DNA of 5,325 bases, taken from Eudoraea sp. Its GTDB lineage: Bacteria; Bacteroidota; Bacteroidia; Flavobacteriales; Flavobacteriaceae. The stretch spans positions 1-5,325 of the forward strand of contig JABDPH010000233.1 of NCBI GenBank assembly GCA_013042925.1, written 5' to 3'. This document shows positions 1 through 5,325 of this stretch, piece by piece (positions within the stretch are counted from its first letter, which is position 1; every line of letters starts with the position of its first letter). Position numbers and translations under genes: made by a program. The notes below the pieces were generated by a model, which saw nothing but the letters and a program-made list of their open reading frames with translations, ran no database searches and was not told the origin of the DNA.

Positions 1-210
1 GTCAAGAACCCTTGTGGTTAGAACATGGTAATAAGTATCCAATAAATTACCTACTTCGAGCAATTTGGATTTGCTATGACCTTCTTTTCTACCGTAAGCG
101 ATATAGCTCTCATAACCTTTGTCTATAAGCAAATCTCCAAGATCGTTAACAATTCTTCCGGTTGATCCATATCCGGCAGTAGTATTTATCTGTAAAATTG
201 TCTTGCTCAA
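1..210 (-). CDS. GT4-type glycosyltransferase, N-terminal part (runs off left edge)
   Basis: Only the first 70 codons are visible; the C-terminus lies beyond the left edge. The product begins (M)SKTILQINTTAGYGSTGR and continues IVNDLGDLLIDKGYESYIAYGR. This resembles the N-terminal beta-strand, glycine-rich loop and helix of GT-B fold, GT4-family glycosyltransferases of the colanic-acid/exopolysaccharide type (LQIN...GSTGRI...AYGR). Such enzymes transfer a sugar from a nucleotide donor to a lipid-linked glycan in the cytoplasm. The start is taken as TTG at 210-208: it overlaps the TGA of the preceding gene as TTGA, an in-frame TAA lies at 225-223, and no ATG lies between. The 4-nt overlap points to translational coupling. 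The donor-binding C-terminal domain is not visible, so donor and acceptor cannot be guessed. Confidence 0.8.
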   Translation of the reverse strand, partial: MSKTILQINTTAGYGSTGRIVNDLGDLLIDKGYESYIAYGRKEGHSKSKLLEVGNLLDTYYHVLTTRVLD

Positions 211-1388
211 AGTAAATTTAATTTAGCAGGCGGGGCACCTTTAATTAATGCGTCTAAAACTTTTTCTTGGTAAAAAGGGTTATAATACTTCTCGATTATT
301 TCAAAACAATCTTCTTTGAGGGCATCATTTTTATTGGGGTGTTCAATCAACCATTCCCTAATTTTGTTGACTAAATCTGTTAAATCATTTTCTTTGAATA
401 AAAATCCAGTTTTAGATTCCGTAATCGCATCAACCTCGGGGCCCTGATTTGAATAATTGTTATGCGTGCATACCGGTGTTCCAAAACTTAATGAATGAAT
501 TGCCGTTAAACCAACATTGCCAGGTGAGACACAAAGGTCGGCATTGTATAACATTTCACCAATTATGTCTTCGTCAAAACAAGGACCAAAAAGGTTGATA
601 AATTTTTCTTCATTTTCATTCAACATACCTTTTAATTCAATCATTGCTTCACCATCGCCTATTATCAGTAAATTAACTTTTAATCCTGTTTTATTAAGGT
701 TTTTCGCTGCATCAATTAGTAAATGAAGCTTTTTCTCATAAGTTAATCTACCGATGAAAATAAGAAGTGGTTTTTCGTTGTCTTCAAAAAGGCCAAACTG
801 GTATTTCGTGTTTTTTAGTTTTAATTCCTCTCGTAAAGATTTATGCTTTGGATAATCTAGTGAATTAAAGAAAACGTAAATATTTTCTTCTGAAAAACCC
901 TCCTCTAACATTAGTTCTTTTCCATGCCTTTCATAAACAATGAAATTATTTGCCAACTTATAAAACAACTTTCGAAGCACCAATTTAAGACCAGACTCAT
1001 CACCATATAGTCCGTGTGTGTGATAAACGACTCTTATTTTTCTAATTCTACAAATAATAGCTGCTATCCAATATGTAATAACGGTGGCATCACCCATAAA
1101 TATTACGGCATCTGGTTTGTTTAAAATACATTTTGAAATTACTCCAAACTGCCAAATCAAGTATTTTTTTCTAATCCAGATATTTTTCAATTTGAAAAAC
1201 CTGTCTTTTTTAGTTTCAAATGAGGGAGCAGTGATGTCAATTGATTTTATGCCCAGTCGTTTATTTTTCCCAAAACCAAAGTAAATTGTAAAATGTTTGC
1301 TCTCAAGCAATACTTTCCACAATCTAGTGCGATAAATAGAAGCTAAATTGGTAAAATAAAATATTTTTGGAGGTTGGTCTAAGTTCAT
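207..1388 (-). CDS. GT4-like (GT-B fold) glycosyltransferase with degenerate EX7E motif
   Basis: A complete 393-residue protein, a usual length for GT4-like enzymes. It probably adds one sugar from a nucleotide-sugar donor to a growing polysaccharide repeat unit on the cytoplasmic side of the membrane. The N-terminal acceptor domain covers about residues 8-180 and includes HTHG at 123-126, often near the active site in this fold. The C-terminal Rossmann domain starts near 205 with IFIGRLTYEKK (R214 and K219 or K220 would bind the donor diphosphate). LLIIGDGE (about 240-247), YNADLCVSPG (281-290) and FGTPV (302-306) follow, all typical of GT4 enzymes. Oddly, the usual EGFGL...E (EX7E) segment reads GNVGLTAIH, so both glutamates are replaced (G290, H298). 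I recall similar SPGNVGLTAIHSL sequences in other Bacteroidota transferases, so this is probably a subfamily trait. ATG at 1388 lies 3 nt after the deacetylase stop, suggesting cotranscription. Donor and acceptor are unknown. Confidence 0.88.
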   Translation of the reverse strand: MNLDQPPKIFYFTNLASIYRTRLWKVLLESKHFTIYFGFGKNKRLGIKSIDITAPSFETKKDRFFKLKNIWIRKKYLIWQFGVISKCILNKPDAVIFMGDATVITYWIAAIICRIRKIRVVYHTHGLYGDESGLKLVLRKLFYKLANNFIVYERHGKELMLEEGFSEENIYVFFNSLDYPKHKSLREELKLKNTKYQFGLFEDNEKPLLIFIGRLTYEKKLHLLIDAAKNLNKTGLKVNLLIIGDGEAMIELKGMLNENEEKFINLFGPCFDEDIIGEMLYNADLCVSPGNVGLTAIHSLSFGTPVCTHNNYSNQGPEVDAITESKTGFLFKENDLTDLVNKIREWLIEHPNKNDALKEDCFEIIEKYYNPFYQEKVLDALIKGAPPAKLNLL

Positions 1389-1391
1389 TGT

Positions 1392-2165
1392 TTATGTATG
1401 ATTCCGTAAATCAGCTAATTGGGTGTAATTGCCAAGTATTATTTTTTGGTCTTTAAAGACGGCATTAACCTTTTCTTTTAAACTTTTACCATCAATGTCT
1501 GTTAGTTTTTCTTGTTTCAATAACGAATGAACCATTATCTCATAATCTTTGTTTTTATTAAATATGGTATTCTTAAAATCATCCAATGAACCAAATTGAT
1601 TAACGGTTATAAAACCATTAAAACGTAGAATTGTATTAATTATTTGTTTGTATACTCTATTTTTAAAACTGATATTTTCACCTGTAGTTCTGGAAATACG
1701 AATACAGTTGATTTCGTTTTTTTTTGCAATTTTTAAGACTATTTTAAATATGGCCCATTCAGTATGAATATGGTGGTGTGAATCAATATGACTGGGTTTA
1801 AATCCGAAATTCGAAATAAATTTTTTTAGTTGAGCATCAAATTCATTTTCTACCGCTATTTTTTCAATATTAGTTAATCTCAATATTGCTCTTGCGCGGC
1901 TAGTGGCAAGAACTCCATTTTTTGTGAATCTAGATACCTTTTTAATTCCATTGGTTAATGGGGTACCATCTGTTAAATTAAAATGTATACCTATTGCGCC
2001 TTGATCTATCCTATTGTTTTTGGTATAAGTTGTAGCATCATTGAGCCCTTTGTCAAAGTTAACCAGAGTACTTGTCGAACTTATTAGATTATTTTTAAAG
2101 GATTGATAGATAGCTTGATTCACCTCAGGTGAATGTCCAAAATCATCACTGTTTATAATGACCAT
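1392..2165 (-). CDS. ChbG/HpnK (YdjC)-family carbohydrate deacetylase
   Basis: A complete 257-residue protein of the YdjC family, metal-dependent enzymes with a distorted TIM-barrel that remove acetyl groups from N-acetylated sugars (E. coli ChbG acts on chitooligosaccharides, HpnK on a hopanoid sugar). The family signature is clear: VIINSDDFG at residues 2-10 gives the acidic pair D7/D8 next to the N-terminus, GIHFNLTDGTPL at 59-70 supplies H61, and HIDSHHHIH at 126-134 supplies the histidine-rich metal site. YEIMVHS at 208-214 corresponds to the C-terminal family segment that often ends in HP; here it is HS. The start is firm because family members begin a few residues before the DDFG motif. 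No signal peptide is present, so it is cytoplasmic. It is the first gene of a three-gene minus-strand operon with two glycosyltransferases. This suggests it deacetylates a sugar of the surface glycan or its precursor, but the substrate is inferred from context only. Confidence 0.9.
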   Translation of the reverse strand: MVIINSDDFGHSPEVNQAIYQSFKNNLISSTSTLVNFDKGLNDATTYTKNNRIDQGAIGIHFNLTDGTPLTNGIKKVSRFTKNGVLATSRARAILRLTNIEKIAVENEFDAQLKKFISNFGFKPSHIDSHHHIHTEWAIFKIVLKIAKKNEINCIRISRTTGENISFKNRVYKQIINTILRFNGFITVNQFGSLDDFKNTIFNKNKDYEIMVHSLLKQEKLTDIDGKSLKEKVNAVFKDQKIILGNYTQLADLRNHT

Positions 2166-2435
2166 TATTGTTGTTTCTAATTGAAATTTATTAATGCAAT
2201 ATTAAATTAAGTTCAAAGAAAAGACTTAATTCAAAATTGTTTCTTGATTTTCATTATTGTTGTTATCTCTAAATAATAAATTTCCTTTCAATAGGAGAAT
2301 CCTGAATGGCATTTTACCTTATTTCTGAGCAAGACAACGTAAAAAATCAATTTGTTAACGGATCTTAAAATATAGAACGATCTATTTCGTTATTATTATC
2401 GTTTCTTACAATTAAATAATCATAACCCTTCACTT
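2166..2435. other. Divergent intergenic region between deacetylase and asnB
   Basis: These 270 bp separate the two divergent gene starts and should hold promoters for both directions. I looked for the Bacteroidota promoter pattern (TTTG near -33, TAnnTTTG near -7) and found no convincing pair. A TTTG lies at 2351-2354 on the plus strand and a TATTGTTG at 2255-2262, but neither has a partner at proper spacing. The stretch contains an 8-bp inverted repeat (2205-2231, listed separately) and many overlapping AT-rich short repeats. It also holds a 20-codon ORF on the plus strand (ATG 2306, TAA 2366-2368; begins MAFYLISEQDN) with AGGAGA at 2293-2298, 7 nt before the ATG. That ORF is too short to be called a gene from sequence alone. 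Confidence 0.6.
2205..2231. promoter_or_regulatory. 8-bp perfect inverted repeat, possible operator or 5' leader hairpin
   Basis: AATTAAGT (2205-2212) and ACTTAATT (2224-2231) are exact reverse complements separated by 11 nt. The element lies about 40-66 bp upstream of the deacetylase start. It could be an operator with two half-sites about 19 bp apart, or a weak hairpin in the leader of the minus-strand operon. The arms are almost pure A/T, so chance is a real alternative, and a hairpin would be weak. Confidence 0.22.
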
Positions 2436-4340
2436 ATGTGCGGTATTTTTGGTGTGCTCAATACGAATAATGAGACCAAAGTTTCTTATGATAAGTTATT
2501 GACATGCATTCAATTGCAGTATCATCGTGGACCAGATAAACAACAGGCGGAAATTATTAATCCTTATGTAGGTTTGGCACATGCCAGGCTATCGATTATT
2601 GATTTATCAGACCACGCCAATCAACCCCTGCATTATGGTTCCCTTAGTATTGTCTTTAACGGTGAAATATTTAATTATATTGAATTGAGGAACGAACTAA
2701 AAGGTTTTGGATATAAGTTCACAACAGAATCCGATACTGAGGTCATTCTAGCTTCGTTTATCCAATGGGGCGTTGATTGCGTTACAAGATTCAATGGCAT
2801 GTGGGCGTTCGCCATCTATGACAAGGAAAATGGAAGGCTGTTTTGTTCCAGGGATCGTTTTGGCATTAAACCATTTTACTATACTCTCCATCAAGAAGAT
2901 TTTTTATTTTCTTCTGAAATCAAATCAATTTTGGAATATAGGCCAGAGTTACGAAAACCCAATTACCAGGCAATATCTGCCTTTTGCCATGAATCTGTAG
3001 GGGCCGAGAATATTGAGACTTGGTTCGAAAACATATTGAGGTTACCGCCTGCGCATAATTTGGTTTTGGAAAAGGGGCAACTGTCAATCTCACGATATTG
3101 GGATTATCCTGTGACTGCTGAGACAGATATAAGTGACGACGAGGCCTTTAAAACCTACAAAGAAATTTTTCTTGATGCCATAAGAATAAGATTGCGAAGT
3201 GATGTACCATTAGGGGCCACAATGTCAGGAGGACTAGATTCAACTTCCATTGTCTGTAGTGTTGATAAAATATTTGATACCCGTATAGATGCATATACGG
3301 CTAGTTTTGGTGGTGGAGCCACGGATGAATATGATGTGGTTAAGAAATTAAAAGAAGATGGTTTTGATTTTATTTCAAATAAAGTTGAAGTACAATATGA
3401 TGATTTTTTAAAAGATTTAAAAGATATAATTTACTTGATAGAATCTGGGCATTCATCACCAGCGGTTTTTCCTCTTAGTAAGGTAAATAAGAGGGCTAGA
3501 GAAAAGCTCATAGTAATATTGGAAGGCCAGGGTGCAGATGAACTTTTAGGCGGTTATATTCACGCAGTGTTTATGGACCACTTTTTTGATTTAATAATTA
3601 AAGGCCAATTAAAAAAAGCACTTAAAGAATTAAAAGAGTTTAGAAAGCAATGGTCACTTAAAAGTTCCATTTTAATGTTTGGAAGGTACAACTTGCCCTT
3701 TTGGGCGCGTACCCTTTATAGAAAATGGAGTAAAATAGACCGTGTTTACTCGGGTGAGCTTGTAAAATATTCAAAGAAGAGTTTTAAGGTGCCAAAAATC
3801 AAATACTCTAAAAATGAGACCAGGTTAAATAAATTATTGAAAGAACAGCATCAGCTTGGCTTATTAAAATTATTACATTATGGCGATGCAGTTTCTATGA
3901 TGCATTCCTTAGAAAGTAGATTACCTTTTATGGATTATCGTTTAGTGGAATATGCTTTTAAATTACCATCAAACTTTAAAATACGTAATGGGTTGGGTAA
4001 ATTTATCCATAGAAAAATAATGGAAGATATTTTACCCGATTACATTACAAATGATAAAAGGAAGATCGGATTTGACACGCCAATAGAAAAAGCATTAGCC
4101 GAAAACAATGCTTTGAGGAATATTTTGCTCAATGGAACTATTTACTCGAGAAATTTATTTAAAAAAGAGGTCGTTAAACAATTTTTAGAGGAGACTATTG
4201 CTAAAAAACATAATCATTCTACACTACTATTTAGAATTTTAACTGTAGAAATATGGTTCAAATTGTTTATTGATCAAGAGCAACATGAAATATCAAAATT
4301 AAAATCAAGTACAGATATAAGGGACAATCAAATAGCTTGA
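2436..4340 (+). CDS. asnB: AsnB-type glutamine-hydrolysing amidotransferase
   Basis: A complete 634-residue two-domain protein. The N-terminal class II glutaminase domain (about 2-215) begins MCGIFG; C2 becomes the nucleophile after Met removal, which fixes the start. RGPD (31-34), RLSIIDLS (51-58), NGEIFNY (75-81), SDTEV (99-103) and RDRFGIKP (139-146) are all present, so glutamine hydrolysis looks intact. The C-terminal ATP-dependent domain has the PP-loop SGGLDST (264-270), EGQGADELLGGY (363-374) and ESRLPFMDYRLVEYA (493-507). Canonical enzymes adenylate aspartate and amidate it with ammonia channelled from glutamine. Here the loop reads GQGADE, with Q365 where asparagine synthetases have Glu. 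This form is common, to my knowledge, in AsnB-like proteins of surface-polysaccharide clusters, some of which are thought to amidate uronic acids. With flanking glycan genes, a sugar-amidating role is likely but unproven. It exceeds E. coli AsnB (554 aa), as polysaccharide-associated members do. It stands alone on the plus strand, with no Shine-Dalgarno sequence. Confidence 0.93.
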   Translation: MCGIFGVLNTNNETKVSYDKLLTCIQLQYHRGPDKQQAEIINPYVGLAHARLSIIDLSDHANQPLHYGSLSIVFNGEIFNYIELRNELKGFGYKFTTESDTEVILASFIQWGVDCVTRFNGMWAFAIYDKENGRLFCSRDRFGIKPFYYTLHQEDFLFSSEIKSILEYRPELRKPNYQAISAFCHESVGAENIETWFENILRLPPAHNLVLEKGQLSISRYWDYPVTAETDISDDEAFKTYKEIFLDAIRIRLRSDVPLGATMSGGLDSTSIVCSVDKIFDTRIDAYTASFGGGATDEYDVVKKLKEDGFDFISNKVEVQYDDFLKDLKDIIYLIESGHSSPAVFPLSKVNKRAREKLIVILEGQGADELLGGYIHAVFMDHFFDLIIKGQLKKALKELKEFRKQWSLKSSILMFGRYNLPFWARTLYRKWSKIDRVYSGELVKYSKKSFKVPKIKYSKNETRLNKLLKEQHQLGLLKLLHYGDAVSMMHSLESRLPFMDYRLVEYAFKLPSNFKIRNGLGKFIHRKIMEDILPDYITNDKRKIGFDTPIEKALAENNALRNILLNGTIYSRNLFKKEVVKQFLEETIAKKHNHSTLLFRILTVEIWFKLFIDQEQHEISKLKSSTDIRDNQIA

Positions 4341-4462
4341 AATCAAAAAGTAATGCCTGACTTTTCATTAAACTATTTTTTAAAAGTATTGAATTGAACA
4401 CCATTCGGTTTATGGTATAGTTGAATGAAGTCAATAATAAATGGTGTAAATCGCAAAACTAA
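4341..4462. other. Convergent intergenic gap between asnB and the GT2 gene
   Basis: These 122 bp lie between two gene ends facing each other, so a terminator serving both directions is expected. Besides the candidate hairpin listed separately, an 8-bp exact inverted repeat is present: ACACCATT (4398-4405) and AATGGTGT (4440-4447), 34 nt apart. Part of its left arm (ACCAT, 4400-4404) can instead pair with ATGGT at 4412-4416, so two mutually exclusive folds are possible. No ORF or promoter was recognised. Confidence 0.5.
4346..4387. terminator. Weak candidate bidirectional terminator
   Basis: AAAAGT (4346-4351) pairs with ACTTTT (4360-4365) across an 8-nt loop, just after the asnB stop. A T6 run follows at 4376-4381 and a second AAAAGT at 4382-4387, which could pair with the same ACTTTT. 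Read on the minus strand, the first hairpin ends in a T-run (TTTTTG), which would suit the convergent GT2 gene. The stems are short and AT-rich, so termination strength is doubtful; position is the main support. Confidence 0.28.
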
Positions 4463-5325
4463 TCAACCAAGAACGTGATTGGATAGTTTGTTAAATCTAA
4501 GAATTGCTTCACTTGAAATAGGGTTTCTATCTTCAATGCCCATCCTAATTGTACTAAAAAAATCATTACGGAATTTTAACCAAAACTGTTTGGCAATGCC
4601 TTCTTTTTTTGCGTAACCTGGATACTTCAATAAAAAGTAAAAGAAAAAAGGCGCCAATTTGGAAAAAGGATATAAAGAGAAGGCTGTGTAGAGTTTGTTA
4701 AAATACCCACTCAGTATTTCCTTAGACCTATCCCTGGCTGTGTTGCTGCCTATATGCCATAGAACTACCGAGCAATCTTCAATAATCTTATGTGACGTAT
4801 CGCTCAATTTTAAAGAAAGATAAGTCTCTTCATAGCCATACATAAAGTGTTTAGGATAAAAACCAACATCATCGTATATGGATTTCTTGTGCATAGAAAT
4901 ACCGCCATTAAAGACATGTGATTCATAACGCTCTAAACTTTTAAAATTACAATTTGCGTCAATTTCTGATTCATCATAAAAATCATATATAACACCAGTT
5001 ACAACCCCAACATTTTCTTCCGACATAACAGTATTGTAGGCGTTCTGAACGGCCTCTTTGTGAAGAACTCCGTCATTGTCCAAATAAAATATAAACTCAC
5101 CACAGCAATGTGAAATCCCTAAATTCCTACCTCCTGGGCAACCATAATTCTTATCAAGAGCTACGATTTTTATGTTAGGGTAATTGGCTTTTGTTAGAGC
5201 TATTGAATTGTCCGTGGAACCATTGTCAACCATAACAATTTCAATATTACTATATGTTTGATTAAGGGCGCTTTTAATGGCCCGTTGGGTATCTTGTGCC
5301 CTATTCCAGTTTAATATTTGTATAG
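4463..5325 (-). CDS. GT2-family glycosyltransferase (5' end beyond right edge)
   Basis: 286 residues and the stop are visible; the start lies just outside the window. In-frame translation from the edge reads IQILNWNRAQDTQ, then IEIVMVDNGSTDNS, the classic GT2 (GT-A fold) N-terminus with the nucleotide-binding V(D)NGSTD. Probably only a few residues are missing, so the ATG at 5233 is internal and not the start. Further GT2 marks, in visible residues: GCPGGRNLGI (about 61-70), the metal-binding DxD as DND (82-84), FNGGISMHKKSIYDDVGFYPKHFMYGYEE (138-166) with the acidic pair of the acceptor/catalytic region, and VLWHIGS (187-193). A hydrophobic stretch near 223-237 (LAPFFFYFLLKYPGY) may be a membrane-contact helix. 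The enzyme would transfer a sugar to the glycan on the cytoplasmic face of the membrane. It resembles rhamnosyltransferase-type GT2 proteins, but the sugar cannot be assigned. Downstream asnB converges on it, so it is not in the same transcript as the deacetylase operon without read-through. Confidence 0.9.
   Translation of the reverse strand, partial: IQILNWNRAQDTQRAIKSALNQTYSNIEIVMVDNGSTDNSIALTKANYPNIKIVALDKNYGCPGGRNLGISHCCGEFIFYLDNDGVLHKEAVQNAYNTVMSEENVGVVTGVIYDFYDESEIDANCNFKSLERYESHVFNGGISMHKKSIYDDVGFYPKHFMYGYEETYLSLKLSDTSHKIIEDCSVVLWHIGSNTARDRSKEILSGYFNKLYTAFSLYPFSKLAPFFFYFLLKYPGYAKKEGIAKQFWLKFRNDFFSTIRMGIEDRNPISSEAILRFNKLSNHVLG

Noticed and set aside
517..1284. Plus-strand ORFs of 66-69 codons opposite the GT4-like gene
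   Set aside because: They lie wholly inside a well-supported gene on the other strand and show no recognisable domain; shadow frames.
2155..2168. ATAATG-AC-CATTAT inverted repeat over the deacetylase start codon
   Set aside because: Two-nt centre is too small for a hairpin and half of it is the coding sequence for conserved MVII; likely chance in AT-rich DNA.
2255..2262. TATTGTTG as a Bacteroidota -7 box for asnB
   Set aside because: One mismatch to TAnnTTTG, and the nearest upstream TTG (2237-2239) is only 15 nt away rather than about 19-20; too weak to call.
2376..2391. AACGA/TCGTT hairpin upstream of asnB
   Set aside because: Five-base stem, no T-run, no supporting context; expected by chance in a region of this size.
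2773..3000. 75-codon plus-strand ORF within asnB
   Set aside because: It overlaps conserved glutaminase-domain codons in another frame and has no family features.
5231..5233. ATG at 5233 as the start of the GT2 glycosyltransferase
   Set aside because: Translation continues in frame upstream to the window edge as IQILNWNRAQDTQ...IEIV, which is conserved GT2 N-terminal sequence, so this Met is internal.

Overview
The window looks like part of a surface-polysaccharide (capsule, exopolysaccharide or O-antigen) gene cluster from an AT-rich member of the Bacteroidota, most likely a flavobacterium. The assignment rests on the AT-rich, Lys/Asn/Ile-rich proteins, gene starts mostly without a Shine-Dalgarno sequence, and the type of glycosyltransferases present. 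Phylum is fairly likely; genus cannot be told. No tRNA, rRNA, CRISPR array, insertion sequence or origin was seen.

Layout, left to right. Positions 1-210 (minus) are the first 70 codons of a GT4-type glycosyltransferase that runs off the left edge. Positions 207-1388 (minus) are a complete GT4-like glycosyltransferase, and 1392-2165 (minus) a ChbG/YdjC-family carbohydrate deacetylase. These three read right to left as one tight operon: deacetylase, 3-nt gap, glycosyltransferase, 4-nt TTGA overlap, next glycosyltransferase. A 270-bp divergent intergenic region (2166-2435) holds an 8-bp inverted repeat and a 20-codon ORF with a good Shine-Dalgarno sequence. Positions 2436-4340 (plus) are an AsnB-type glutamine-dependent amidotransferase, the only gene on the plus strand. 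A 122-bp convergent gap (4341-4462) with weak terminator-like hairpins follows. Positions 4463-5325 (minus) are a GT2 glycosyltransferase whose first few codons lie beyond the right edge.

How they may work together: the glycosyltransferases would add sugars to a lipid-linked repeat unit at the inner face of the cytoplasmic membrane. The deacetylase would free an amino group from an N-acetyl sugar or precursor. The AsnB-like protein could amidate a carboxylated (uronic acid) sugar rather than make asparagine. Its synthetase loop reads GQGADE where true asparagine synthetases have GEG(S/A)DE, and it sits among glycan genes. This pathway is inference; the enzyme families are well supported.

I did not find a clearly new system. 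The points most worth a second look are the Glu-to-Gln change in the AsnB loop, the degenerate EX7E motif of the complete GT4-like enzyme, and the opposite orientation of asnB within the cluster.
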